DNA of 64,000 nucleotides from Agapanthus africanus (GCA_030015575.1 JASDDO010000018.1:379683908-379747907); one strand, 5' to 3'. Shown: positions 1-11,327, numbered from the stretch's first letter. Notes: generated from the letters alone by a model not told the origin. Made by a program: numbers and translations.

Positions 1-201
1 TTAAAAGCTAGACATAAATAGAGATCAATGAAAGGACAAGGGTTAGAAGTGGAGAAACCCAAGTTTCATCCAAAAGAATCCTAATCTACATTCATCACTA
101 TCGATCTAGTTTTAAATTTATTAAAAGATAAAACGAGTCATCTTTAATTAATCATCCATTACTACCAAATTCTATGAACCCTACAAGCCTCTTCTTCATA
201 A
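1..201 (+). repeat. Fragment of an Athila-type LTR, 3' part
   Basis: This stretch repeats 1390-1580 in the same orientation (shared blocks around CCTAATCTACATTCATCAC and TACAAGCCTCTTCTT). It is also the reverse complement of part of the Athila-2 LTR near 56400-56600. It is therefore the 3' part of an Athila-type LTR cut off by the window edge. Similarity to the second copy stops near 201, where the start of another LTR copy begins. It contains no gene. Confidence 0.6.
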
Positions 202-206
202 ATATT

Positions 207-1735
207 TGATGGAACATTTTCCTTAATTTTGATAAGTACTTAAATGTGTTTATCGTAATTATGGAACATATGTGGGTTTATCTGCAAAATACTCTTTATC
301 ATATGTTTATATATTATAATTAACATTATGAAGGAAAATATATGCATATAATATTTTTGTAATTAAAACATGCATTTCATATCAAATAATCCTAATCAAC
401 ATTCTTAAAATATTGTATCTTAATAATGGTTAGGATAATATCTCAAATATAATATAACAAATATTACTAATACTATGAATTGAGATATTGTGCAGATTTA
501 GCTCAGGTCTGGAGATCGAGATATTTGAGATGTCGGGAATAAAATTTGCCGATAAAGTTGAATCAAATCGTAAATCATAAATGGCAGAGACTCAGAGGAA
601 GATATAAAGAATCCAGTCATCACAACAATCTCCACGTGTCAACATGAGGCAGCACTAGAATTTTGAAGACCTGATCCCACCATATTGCTACCCAACCGCG
701 GTCAAACTACTGCCCAACTGCGGCCAAACTATCCTATTTGCGGAGGATCCGTGGCCCTCTGATGGCCATAGGATCTGAGATTTTATGGGTGTGATCGTAT
801 CATCAAATAACAATACATGGGATCTAGGGTTTCTGCTTCTAGTGCTATTTAAAGGACCGATAGCTATACTTAGAAATCATCTCGAAATAGATCACTAAAA
901 TCATCACCTAATAGATCAACCGAAGAGATCAAGAGGTCCAAAGCGATCTACGTATCCAGGTGATCATCAGCTAGTCATCTACCTCCAACAAGATAGAGAG
1001 CGAGAGAAAAAACTTGGGTTCTTATAATCTACCTTTAAAGGATTTGTAAATGCATTAGTTGATTAATAAAGGTAGTGTTTTTTAGTCTTTTTGCAAATTA
1101 ATTTCCACACTTACTTCTGCACTTACTTTTTGCATCTTAATCATGTTCTCATTCTTCATCCATTCTTCTAAATCTCAAACCATGAGCGAGTAATTCCTAG
1201 CTTGCTAGGGTTCGTAGGTTAGGTTAGATCAATAGATGATAAAATCATTTAACTTCTTTTATACATTTTAAAGTCTATAAATTTTAGCAAAATAAATGTT
1301 AACATCCTTATCGGATACGCTACCAATTTATTGCTAGTCACGACCACGATTCGAGATCAGATTAATACTTGTTTTGTTGAGAGTTAAACATGAATAGAGA
1401 TCAATGTAATGACAAGGGTTAAGAGTGGGAAACCCTAGTTTCTTCCAAAAAAGAATCCTAATCTACATTCATCACTATCGATCTAGTTTTAAACTATTAA
1501 AAGATAAAAGGAGTCATTTTTAATTATTCATCCATTACTATTAAGTCATATGAACCATACAAGCCTCTTCTTTATCAATCTTACATCCGCTTCAAATAGA
1601 TCTACAACTAATCACCCCATCTTCTATCAACTCGTCTAAAGCAAGAAAAAGGTTCACGTTTCCGTATGGATGACCCGGACTCATCGCGGCTAGCTACTAA
1701 CGACACCGTCTTGATTGCGGTTACTTTACATAACA
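207..1735 (+). repeat. Athila-type LTR, plus orientation
   Basis: Read in plus orientation this is the reverse complement of the Athila-2 LTR at 56236-57766. It starts near the LTR 5' end (GGAACATTTTCC block) and ends with the conserved Athila LTR end: CGACACCGTCTTGATTGCGG at 1701-1720, then TAACA. GC-rich motifs related to the dyads elsewhere in the window lie at about 694-757 (CCGCGG, CTGCGG and GGATCCGTGG). No matching 5-bp flanks are visible, so this is probably a rearranged or truncated copy, not a clean insertion. It holds no coding sequence. Confidence 0.6.
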
Positions 1736-1751
1736 CTTTTTTAACCCATCA

Positions 1752-2801
1752 ATCAACGCCCGATAAGAGAGTTATTATTTATTTTGCTTAAGTTTATAAA
1801 TATTAAAATGTCAAAAGAAGTTAAAACATATTTCATCCATTATTCTACCCTATCCTACAAACCCTAGCGAGCAAGAAATTACTCGCTCATGATTTGTAGC
1901 GATTTAGAAGAAAGGCTGAAGATAAATGAAACCATAATTAAAGATGCAGAAAAGTAATGTGTAAAATTAATGCGAAAAACAAAAACTACCTTTATTAATC
2001 AACTATTGCATTACAACTTTCTTCTTAAAAAGAGATTACAAGAACCTTAGTTTCGCTCGTAGAACACTCTCTTGAACTTTTTATTTGGGATCTTAAATTC
2101 TTCGATGGTTTCGGAATGTACAGCTCTCGGTTCTTTATATAGCCCCTGAAAGTACAAACCCTAGATTCCATATGGAAGTAATTGATATTACGATCATGTC
2201 CCTAAAATCCCAGATCCAACGGCCTAAATCTGACGTGGTTCCGCCGCCCATACCCCTGTTTAACCGTGGATCCGCCGCCTCTTAGTGGAATTAGGACTTG
2301 GGATTTTTTTCTGGCTTTTTGTCTCGATATTTGAAAATCCTCTTGATATATAGATTCTGAAAATATTGCCCTTAGTCTCTGTCGTAACTAGATTCCTCGA
2401 TTTGTTTCTAAAATTTGGCAGATTCGGTTTCGATATCCCGATTTAATTTGGATCTCCTACATTGATTTTAATCCTAAGCTAATACCTGCACAATATCTCA
2501 AATCAAAGTGTTAGTAGTATTTGGTATTTTTGAGATATTATTCCAACCATTTATATGATATAATATCTTAAGAATATTGATTAGGAATATTTGATATGAT
2601 ATGCATATTTTAATTACTAATATTTCATTTAAATATTATATGCATGTATTTTCCCTAATTATATTAATTAAAAATGTAAAAACATGTGATAATAAACTTT
2701 TACAAATAAACCCACATATGTTCTTTATTTATATTTAACACCTTTTATTTATTAATAATAGTAGAGAAAATGTTCATACAAATGTGCAATATTTTTGACC
2801 A
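1752..2801 (-). repeat. Athila-type LTR fragment, inverted relative to 207-1735
   Basis: This runs parallel to the Athila-2 LTR from about 56675 to 57766 and is therefore inverted relative to the copy just upstream. Matching blocks include GCCCGATAAG, TAAACCCACATATGTTC and the TGCAATATTTTTGACCA end. About 440 bases expected at its 3' (plus-strand left) end are missing. Together with 207-1330 it makes imperfect inverted arms of about 1 kb around a 0.4-kb spacer. GC-rich GTGGTTCCGCCGCC and GTGGATCCGCCGCC motifs lie at 2231-2280. Confidence 0.6.
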
Positions 2802-4159
2802 ATTAGTAAGTTTGGGGTGGGGTTTATTATAAATATCTATCCATGCATTCTCTATCTGCACGTTTTTTTTGTAAATATTTGTTCTTTTATTTGCATAATT
2901 TCTCTTCGCATCATGTTTATATTTTTGCATTGGTATCCCTAAAATCCATAAAAATTTGAAACTTAAAAAGAAAAAAAACCATTGCATCATATTTATATTT
3001 TTGCATTACATTGTTATCCCTAAGAAAACTAAAAAAATGATTTTTTTTAAAAAAACAAAAAAAAATGTGTCAAAGTTGGCTATTTAGACTCGAGTTCGAC
3101 ATGAAGGTTGACTAGTTAGAAATAACTAAATCCTATGTTTTGTAATTGAAAACCCTAAAAATAACCTTCCTTGAAGTATAACTGTAGTAAATATACGTCC
3201 TTGCAGTTTCTTTAGAAGTAAGTATTCTTGAGTTCAGTTCTTGAGTTAAGTTGAAACGAAGAGAAAGTATTGAAAGCTTTATTGAAAAATAAGTCTGAAA
3301 AAATAGTTTATATTCTTAAGTCCAAATTCAGAAAGTATATACCCTACAAACTGCACTTACACACAACTTAAAACTTGGGATAGTAGAGGATACCTAGAAA
3401 TACTCTTGCCTGAAAACCTAGTATGAAAGAAAAAATGGTATTTGTAACTAACCACCAAAAGAGCGTTGTTAAAAACTATATCCGGTCTTAAAAAAAGGGA
3501 AAAAAAGGAATTTTTTTACAAGACCTAGAAACTGCTATTTATGCCTTAATAAGCTCACACATTCAGTAATCGGCTGATTAGTGCCTCAGGAAGCAAAAGT
3601 AGTCGCATGAAAAGAGTGTGAGCAAATCCGCCCATCATTAATTAAAAGAAGTAGTACTAGGTATTATGGCAAAGATACTATAGTTTGAATTGAATTCCTA
3701 ACTGTAGGGGTGAAATTACACACATGTAAGGGTATATGATCGATATTTGGAGGAGAGATAGGAATGAAGAACAGGGCTTATATCTTTCTTAGAGATGATA
3801 GAAATTCCAGATTGGAGATTACGCTTTAGAAGAAAAACTCAAGAGAAACTGAGATCTTTATAAACTGACAAAACGTATAGGAACTTAAGTTAAATGAATA
3901 TGAGGTGTGAAGAATAAGGGATGGATATTTCTAACTTAGGATGATAGAGTTTCTAGCTAGAATGCTGGACTGTAGGATTGTCGACGGCCAACTTGACAGG
4001 ATTTTGTGGGTAGTATCCGCTGAAAACTCTTAGGAGACAAAACTCCCCCTCTAGGGCAATCTAGGGGTTTAACGGCATGTTGCACACGCTAAGTGCAACC
4101 GTGATACCTACGAAATGAGCTTTTTGGAAATAAAATGGTTTTGCTCGAGACGAGCAAAA
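2802..4159 (+). other. Athila-3 3' untranslated region, no gene
   Basis: The block at 3985-4115 (AGGATTTTGTGGGTAGTATC, CTTAGGAGACAAAACTCC, and AAGTGCAACCGTGATACC) is the reverse complement of the conserved 3' UTR of Athila-1 (about 7755-7885) and Athila-2 (about 57840-57960). It is followed directly by a polypurine tract and an LTR start, so this is the 3' UTR of a plus-strand Athila-type element. The first 250 bases are low-complexity A/T with a repeated TTTATATTTTTGCATT block at about 2920 and 2990. I see no open coding region. Confidence 0.6.
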
Positions 4160-4177
4160 GATAAGTTTGGGGGTATT
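4160..4177 (+). other. Polypurine tract of Athila-3
   Basis: GATAAGTTTGGGGGTATT lies immediately before TGTTTATATC, the start of the Athila-3 3' LTR. The same AAGTTTGGGGG core precedes the LTRs of Athila-1 and Athila-2 on the minus strand. It would prime plus-strand DNA synthesis in reverse transcription. Confidence 0.7.
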
Positions 4178-5492
4178 TGTTTATATCAGAATTTTACACC
4201 TTTATTGTTAGTGTATATGCCCTAGAGGCCATTACTGTATCATACTAGTATGTATATTACTTAATGGAAGCTTGGGATATTCGTAGTTGTATAGACAATC
4301 TTGCTCAAAATGGTAGTATGCTACTTGGTTTGTTTCTACTTTAATATATGCATGTGTTTCTTTTAGCATATTGCTTATACATATTAGTAGAGCCCTTAGG
4401 ATCTTTGCTTGATTACCAGCGTTGTGATGGCAGTCACACTTGTGGGGGCTGGGTGATCTGCAAGCACATCCTTATACTGGTCCCTAGTCGTAGGATTATC
4501 GAGACGGGGCATCGATACTCCGGAGTAGACTAGCGTATGCGCTTTTCATCCCAGTAAGGGAGATGGTCTGTCCTACAGCCATCAGTACGTCGTACTGGAG
4601 ATAGTATGCGGGTGCTCGTTAGGTTACGAGTATACTGGACAGGACTCGTCGGGAACTGTTGGTTGGTACTATACCTATCGTCAGATAGCAGTTCCCAGGT
4701 GACAGGAATACAGCTTAGTCCGTCGACTTGACACTGGTACTTCGCCTCGAGTGTGTTCCCACTGTACTTTGATTACTACCCTACCACGGCTCAAAGGAGT
4801 CATGTAAACAGGTAGTAGTTGGGTGCAGTCTCGAAGCACTTGGAGGCAGTAGCGGTTAGATAGGATTCGTCTCTCCCGGTATTGGGGGTTGATATCGCGC
4901 TGTGTCTAGGAGAGCCATTACACAAAGTCCCTGGCCAGGGCAAGCGAGATATACTGGTAGTGTTTCCAGTGTTATCTCAGGGTGTTCTGGGCTACACTCC
5001 GACACGACTTGTACCGCTATTAGGGGACTGACGTTTACCGCCCCCCTATGCCCGCCATGCGATACTCTCAGACGAACAGACCGGACTGTACGGAGATTGT
5101 CACATTCAGGCTCAGTAGGAGTTCGGATGGGTTTACCTCATCGGCCTTCTTATCGACATCTACCTGGGGACCGTTACGTACAGCTAGTGCCGCTTGCGGT
5201 CTGTGCTTAAACCCATTGCCAGCGTAGTGTCGAGTCTTTAGAGTCCCACACAGAGAGTTTCTCTGCACTGGGCGAAAAGTGTAGAAGCCGTATGGTTTTA
5301 CGGCAAGGCTACGATCACTTACATGCTCTTGTGCGCGTATGCTGTTCGGGCAGACAATGCTAGTGGGCTTTGGTTTAAGCCGAGGATCCTAGTATTGTAT
5401 GGATGGATTAGTTTTGTCTTCTGGGCATTTGCATTCTACGGAATGCGGATGCGGGTGTGTATGCACGGTTGTGAGGAGTGAAGAAGGAGGTG

Positions 5493-5539
5493 CCTCATTA
5501 GGGTTTTTGACCGTTGGTTCGGTCAAAACCATTATGAGG
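5493..5539 (+). promoter_or_regulatory. Imperfect hairpin in the Copia-A LTR
   Basis: Inner arms TTTTGACCG (5505-5513) and CGGTCAAAA (5520-5528) flank the six-base spacer TTGGTT. Outer arms CCTCAT (5493-5498) and ATGAGG (5534-5539) also pair. Each inner arm contains a TTGACC box, so a WRKY-type site lies on both strands. The same structure is intact in the 3' LTR at 22506-22552. Whether it acts as DNA (paired factor sites) or RNA is not known. Confidence 0.6.
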
Positions 5540-5593
5540 TGAGGAAAATATTTACTAATCTTTTTAATGATAATTATGTTATGGCTAATTGCT

Positions 5594-5644
5594 TTGACCT
5601 TTTGACCATGCTTGACCATGTTGACATTTTGACCATTGTTGACT
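5594..5644 (+). promoter_or_regulatory. Cluster of six TTGAC boxes in the Copia-A 5' LTR
   Basis: TTGAC cores start at 5594, 5602, 5612, 5621, 5629 and 5639. Four are TTGACC and one is TTGACT, both matching the W-box TTGAC(C/T) bound by plant WRKY factors; one is TTGACA. Such density in 51 bases suggests a stress-response enhancer, as known for some tobacco copia elements. That role is inference. Athila-1 inserted about 150 bases downstream. Confidence 0.5.
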
Positions 5645-5794
5645 TGGATCTTTCATGAGAACACTAGATTCTTCTTTTGCTTTTTGCTTTGGATTTGATT
5701 TGAGATGATAATGGTCAAATCACTGCAGCCATCAACTTTATCATGATAAGAGATTAGTAATTATTTGGTTGATGTATCATTATCTTTTGCTCAT

Positions 5795-7671
5795 TGATTG
5801 AAACGATTTTCCGTTGTGTATGTAGAAAATAGAATAGAAATCACAACCAAAAATTATTTGACCGCAATCAACTACGGTGTCGGATGTGGATTATTAGTGA
5901 GTGCGGATCGTCCACAGGGAAAGTGTAATCGTTCGTGTTTCGAATTAGATGAGTCGAAACTTTAAAGAAAAGAAAACAAAACAATTCATGATTTGTATTT
6001 GAAGTTCAAGAATTAGAAAATCTAGATCTAATAACAAGAAAAAGATAAAATCAAAAATTGATAGTTTGTTGATTTTTCCAAACCAAATATCAAGAATCGA
6101 AATGAGGCTCGTAGGAATCGATCGGATCTATAGATGTGATGTAATCTTACAATTACGTATTCTTATCCTTCGATGAATTGATACTAGATCGATGATGATC
6201 GATCGCGAATGAGGGATTTCTTATGAAACTAGGGTTTCATCTTATCCCTTGTTCTTTCGTCGATATCATTCACATTCCAGCCTCTAGTAAATTCAAGAAA
6301 CGATCGTAAATCCCTAATTTCGAGCGATCACAATCAAGAAAGCATCGCTACGAAACTAAGTCATCGATTCTTGAACTTGCTAGGGTTTACAAAACTCGTA
6401 GGACTTAAAAATCGTATTAAGATTTGTTACATCATCATTCTACAATCGTCTCGACTCCTTTACGAGCGGAGTTTTACTCAAACATCATCACAAGAACTAC
6501 AATCATAAATTGAGATCGAATCATGATGCAAGAATTTATAGAAAGGAAGATTAAAGAATTTCACCTTTTATTTATATCAACAATTTCATTACATTCGCTC
6601 AAGAACTACAAGAGGAAGAACTCAATCGTCGATTTGGCTTCGCTCTTCTCCTTAAGTCGCGGATCGGCTTGGATCACTTGCCCGATTGAAGATCGGCTCG
6701 GCTCCTAAAAGGTTGAAGGCTTCTTGCTTGATTGGTACTCAAGATCTTGAATTTGGAGTGGAATTAGGGTTAGGGTTTCGCGCAAGCCTTGTCACTAGAC
6801 TTGTGGAAGAAGATGAAGAATTAGAATGATGAGAGAAGACTAACTAATGATGAACTAATGAACAAAGAATGAACCCCCAACCCTTAGATCTAGGTTCCTA
6901 TTTATAGCCATCAAAACCCTAGATCTAGGATTTGAATTTTAAGTTTCCCTCCAAAAGTTTGTTGAGGAGATTTTGAATTTCCCTCCAAAAGTTAGTTAGA
7001 TGAAATTTGAATTTCCCTCCAAAAGTTTGTTAAGGAGAAGCTTCTAGATGTGATTAGTTAGGAGGGAGCTTCTAGAAGAGGTTAGTTAGGAGCTTAATTA
7101 GGATTAGCTTTGCTTAATGATATTTGCTGATCTGGCAGAAGTTTCGTGAGAATTTTGGAATTTGACATATCATTCTGAGCTGTGGCCACTGAGATAAGAA
7201 TAACGCACTAAAATTGGCATGATGATCTGACTAAATTGCCGCGGAACCGCGGCGCAAGCCGGCTCCCGCCGCGGTTCCGCGGCGCTTTTGAAGAGTTGGT
7301 GCTCGGGCTCTCTTGTGCTTGTTGGGCCTGAGTTGTGGGCCTTTATTTGATATGTTGATTTGTATATTTCCTTCTAAATTGCTACCAGATCTGAAAACAT
7401 GGAGTTGGTGTATTTTTGATCAGCTTCTTTTGACTTTGCTCCTGCAATTTCCTGCACAAATCTCGACACAAGTGTTGCGCAAATACAGAGATGATGCGAT
7501 GCCATGAAATGCGGTCAATTTCCTTTAAAGTGCCGGTTTAATAGTCTAACACATGAAATCTGATATTCAACGACTGATTTGCTAATATGTGAAATATGAA
7601 TACCGAACACTTCTAAATGAGTGCAAATGATAGGGATGCCGTGTTAAAAATACATTATTTTCGACTGATCA
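5795..7671 (-). repeat. 3' LTR of Athila-1
   Basis: 1877 bases, from TGATTGAAAC (plus-strand reading) to CGACTGATCA. It is nearly the same as the copy at 13195-15052 (1858 bases). The main difference is about 20 extra bases near 7070-7095 (AGAAGAGGTTAGTTAGGAGC). The block GACCGCAATCAACTACGGTG at 5861-5880 is the conserved Athila LTR end on the opposite strand. No gene is present. Confidence 0.9.
7238..7283. other. Perfect GC-rich dyad in the Athila-1 LTR
   Basis: GCCGCGGAACCGCGGCG (7238-7254) and CGCCGCGGTTCCGCGGC (7267-7283) are perfect 17-base reverse complements around a 12-base spacer that contains AGCCGGCT. In the other LTR (14616-14661) the left arm carries two G-to-T changes, so pairing has decayed there since insertion. 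The core matches dyads in the copia leaders. Confidence 0.8.
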
Positions 7672-7687
7672 AATTCCCCCAAACTTA
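7672..7687 (-). other. Polypurine tract of Athila-1
   Basis: On the minus strand this reads TAAGTTTGGGGGAATT directly before the LTR start TGATCAGTCG. It matches the polypurine tracts of Athila-2 and Athila-3. Confidence 0.75.
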
Positions 7688-9176
7688 TTTTCGATCGTCT
7701 CGAGCGAACTTTTATTAAAAAGAGAAGGATAAAATAAAGAAAGAGAAAAACTAACTAGCACACTTTCGTAGGCAACACGATTGCACTGAGCACGTGCAAC
7801 AAGCCTTTAAACCTCTAGGTGTCCCTAGTAGGAGGAGTGTTGTCTCCTGAGGGTTTTCAGCGGATTGCACCCACAAAATCCAATAATAAAAGAAAGATCA
7901 TGAATATTACATTTAAAGAAAAGAATTGTAAAAGAAAAGCTTTGAAAATTAGGGTTTCCAACTAAACTAGCTTTTCGGTTGTCATGAGCCCTATCTTAAT
8001 AGTCATGAAAAGATGTTAGAAATCACGTCCTCCCTCAATAAAACATCGTCTTATTCTTCATTCCTATCTTTCTTCCAAAACATCGATCATATCACCCTGC
8101 GTGTGTGTAAAGACATCCCTACACCCGGAGAATTCAATTCAAGCTATCATACTCTTGCCCATCAGCCTCAGTACTTTTTAATTAATGAATATTTAGATGT
8201 GCTCACACATTTTCATGCGACCGTTAATACTTCTTGAGGTACTAACCGACCGATTACTCCTGTGCTTGCTTACTTGGTGTATTTTTCTCGTCTTGCACCA
8301 CCTCAGGCATAGCAGTGACTCCTAGACCAGTTGGCCTTAGGGCACTAGGTGAAGAGGCACCCTCGCTATATATTTTTATTGCCCTTGGTGATAACAAAAC
8401 CAGTGTACATTTTTCTCACCACTTTATATTTTTTTATTCACTTTTTTTTTCTTTTATTTCCTTCATACACCGGCTTTAAGACAAGAGCATTTCAAGGTAT
8501 CCTCTACTATCCCAGGCTTCAAGACGTGTGTAAGTGCGAATAGCAGGGTATCAACGTTCAAAATGTTTGGCTTCCAGAATAGAAACTATTTTTCAGACTT
8601 ATTTTTATCCTCAGATTAGTGACGTCTTTCATCTTACTAACCCTTGGGACAACGGCTCATAACTACTTATTACTAGTTCGTATAAGAAAACTTCTAATTT
8701 TCTTAGTTTTCTTAAATTTTTCTAATCTCATGGATGTAATTTTTCACTATCTAATCTTTTATTATCTTATTTATGTACAAAAAATATTTTTATCTTTTTG
8801 AAAATTTTTAAAATTTTATAGGTTTTCGAAAAAATGTTTTGTGCTTATGCAAAGTGATATGATGCAAATGATGCGAAAATAAGCACAAACCTCCCCCAAA
8901 CTTGTTTTCAACAGTGTCCTCACTGTTGCCATCAGCTAAATCTCGAAAAACCTGTAAGCTTGGGAGGAATTTATTAGTGGGGGCAAAATATATAAGTGAA
9001 GAACCTCCAAACTTATATTTGGCTCATCATTTTGTAAAAATTTTCTTTTCAAGAGCCATAAAATATACCCCCCCAAACTTGAGTTATGCAATGTTAATCT
9101 TTGAAAATCATATGAGGGGGTAAAAAATCAGTGGTCGATGCCAAGCTTTGCAAAGACCGAATGTTAACACCAACCA
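7688..9176 (-). other. Athila-1 3' untranslated region, no gene
   Basis: This 1.5-kb stretch matches the 3' UTR of Athila-2 (57784-59136) through much of its length, for example GTCCCTAGTAGGAGGAGTGT and CTAACCCTTGGGACAACGGC (plus strand). It contains several CCCCCAAACTTG-type blocks (about 8893, 9060) that look like extra purine tracts on the minus strand. Short open frames here are not conserved. The missing pol gene would have lain between this region and the protease frame. Confidence 0.7.
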
Positions 9177-11327
9177 TTAAAAAAATTTATCAATGCAGTG
9201 CTCTGGTTGGTGAAAGAAGAAGTGTGGAAAAGGAAAGGGGTGGAAAAGAATGTGTGTGCATCTTATCTTGGAGAGACGATGCAGTGAATGTGATGGATTA
9301 TTCGCATTCTTTTTACAGTTCAGAAGAAGGGGTGGAGGTTCAATTTCAGTGATTGGAAGATGATTCATCTCAACACCCATGTCATTCAAAAATGCGAGTT
9401 CATCAGCGAAGATCTCCTCAAAAGTTCCATCTATACCCCGATGAATAATATCATCACAAAGTGCGGGGTGATCTTCAGACTCTAAAAGCAGTTCATAATC
9501 AGTGTTAGTTGTTGACCCGGACATCTTGGTGGAAGAGTCCGTATGTGTATGATACATAGTTGGGTCAAACAACAACGTATGAAAAGAGTCAAGATCGGTA
9601 TCAAGAGGATCATCAAATTCGCTGCTGTCGACATCCATTAAGTCGACAGAACAAACCTGAGCAGTAGGTTCGGAAGGTACACTTCCCAACTTGTAAATGT
9701 TTAGCTCAATTGACCTATTCCCGAAAGATAGGGTCATAGAACCATTACGACAGTTGATGATAGCGTTGGAAGTGGCCAAAAAGGGGCGACCTAAAATTAC
9801 CGGAATTTGATTCCGTGGGTTCGCTACAGGCTGTGTATCAAGTACAATAAAATCCACAGGGAATATAAATTCCCCGATTTTTATTAACACATCCTCCAGT
9901 TCACCCCTAGGTTTGGTGATTGATCGGTCAGCCATCTGGAGTGTTATGCTCGAGGGCTTTAACACTCCGATACCTAGTTGCTCGTATACCGAGTAAGGAA
10001 GTAAGTTAACACTAGCGCCAAGGTCAAGTAACGCACGGTTGATGTGTTTCTCCCCAAAAGAAATGGAAATAGTAGGACAACCAGGGTCCTTACGTTTCCG
10101 TGGTAATTGTTGGGGAAAAGCCGTGTCTACAGTACTTGACATGAAGATTTTTTTAGGCACTTGAGTCTTCCTCTTCCTAGTGCACAAGTTCTTAAGGGTT
10201 TTTGCATAGGACGGAACTTGTTGGATAGCATCTAGGAGATGGATGTTGATGTTAACTTCCTTAAACATGTTCATAATCTTCTCCATATGTGGACTTGGTG
10301 TGTTAGCCCTTAACCGATTAGGATAAGGTGCTTTAGCAATAAGCGCTGGGTCCATCATAGGAGAAGGAAGTGTGTGTGGAATCGATCCCAGAATAGAAGT
10401 GGGGATCGTCCGTGGAGGAGTAGAAGAGGTGGGCTGAAGTGGCGAGCCTTTTGGGAAACGAAGAATAGGCTCGTGAGAAGGTGGTGGGGTAGAAGAACTG
10501 GGGTCAGAATTAGAAGGGTGTGTGTGAGGAAAGGTCTCAGCCGGGGTATCATTGATTGATTTTTCAGTATCATCAAACTCTTCCCCAACGTGAGTGTCAA
10601 GCACTCTTCCAGATCTCAACGTGATTGCATCCACAGGATGTGAATAGCCAGGATTGGTTAAAGGTTGAGCTGGAAGTTTCCCTTTCTCTCTTGCACTCAT
10701 TTCGGCTTTTAGTTGTGCAATTTGTTCTTCCATCGATTTGATGTTCTCATTTTGAGAGATAATGATCTTCATCACATTCTCGACGGAAGATTGCAAACTT
10801 GCCGTCCCTTGGATGGATTGTTTCATGAAAGTATCCAAGGTTTGTGCTAGTGCAGAGGTATTATCTGTACCGGTTAATTGCAAAGGACTAGATGGTGCAA
10901 AAGTGTTGGCCGGATTTTGGAAGTTTTGTGATTGGAAGGGGTGCTGACTCAATTGAAGTGGTGGCTGCTGTTGTGGTAGAGGGACCCTTTGGAATTGATT
11001 CGGGTTTGGAACCGTGTTTTGAGATTTTGATTGGTTCCAAGCAAAATTAGGGTGATTCCTCCAACCCTGATCATATGTGGAGGAGAATAGATCGTTTCTA
11101 GGTCTTTGAAATGCGACATTGGTATGCTCATGACCTTGAAACGGATATTCTTCCGTCAAGTGAGACGGATCAGAACAGCAACCACATACAGTTTTGGAGA
11201 GTGATATTTGACTTAGGGTGGCGGCTAAAAATTTGTTTTCCATAATCTCGAGTTTCTTGTGTATAGCTGCAATGTCAACTCTAACTCCTATGGAAATATC
11301 ATTGCCATCCCTAGACGATTGACTCAC
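9177..11327 (-). CDS. Athila-1 gag C-terminal part plus aspartic protease
   Basis: An open frame of 716 codons continues the gag frame after one in-frame TAG (11336-11334). Near residues 48-61 is a zinc-knuckle-like C-x2-C-x4-H motif whose expected last Cys is Tyr (EEYP). A Pro/Gln/Ser-rich linker follows, then an Athila-type aspartic protease. Its active site ALLDLGASVNLLP (Asp about 435) and the later VILGRPFLAT block (Ile-Leu-Gly flap partner) are both present, so the protease looks intact. The C-terminal acidic tail ends at 9177 without any reverse transcriptase. The start is arbitrary, because the reading frame is open from the stop codon. Confidence 0.85.
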   Translation of the reverse strand: MSQSSRDGNDISIGVRVDIAAIHKKLEIMENKFLAATLSQISLSKTVCGCCSDPSHLTEEYPFQGHEHTNVAFQRPRNDLFSSTYDQGWRNHPNFAWNQSKSQNTVPNPNQFQRVPLPQQQPPLQLSQHPFQSQNFQNPANTFAPSSPLQLTGTDNTSALAQTLDTFMKQSIQGTASLQSSVENVMKIIISQNENIKSMEEQIAQLKAEMSAREKGKLPAQPLTNPGYSHPVDAITLRSGRVLDTHVGEEFDDTEKSINDTPAETFPHTHPSNSDPSSSTPPPSHEPILRFPKGSPLQPTSSTPPRTIPTSILGSIPHTLPSPMMDPALIAKAPYPNRLRANTPSPHMEKIMNMFKEVNINIHLLDAIQQVPSYAKTLKNLCTRKRKTQVPKKIFMSSTVDTAFPQQLPRKRKDPGCPTISISFGEKHINRALLDLGASVNLLPYSVYEQLGIGVLKPSSITLQMADRSITKPRGELEDVLIKIGEFIFPVDFIVLDTQPVANPRNQIPVILGRPFLATSNAIINCRNGSMTLSFGNRSIELNIYKLGSVPSEPTAQVCSVDLMDVDSSEFDDPLDTDLDSFHTLLFDPTMYHTHTDSSTKMSGSTTNTDYELLLESEDHPALCDDIIHRGIDGTFEEIFADELAFLNDMGVEMNHLPITEIEPPPLLLNCKKNANNPSHSLHRLSKIRCTHILFHPFPFPHFFFHQPEHCIDKFF

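Noticed and set aside
2810..2830. AAGTTTGGGGTGGGG run that resembles a polypurine tract
   Set aside because: It is not followed by a recognisable LTR start, and a better tract-LTR junction exists at 4160-4178.
4902..5210. 102-codon plus-strand frame
   Set aside because: It lies within the Copia-A 5' LTR, is not kept in the 3' LTR in the same form, and has no recognisable domain.
6764..6782. TTAGGGTTAGGG-like run in the Athila-1 LTR (also at 14163)
   Set aside because: Only two units, inside a well-bounded LTR, and not the usual plant TTTAGGG repeat. It is not telomeric.
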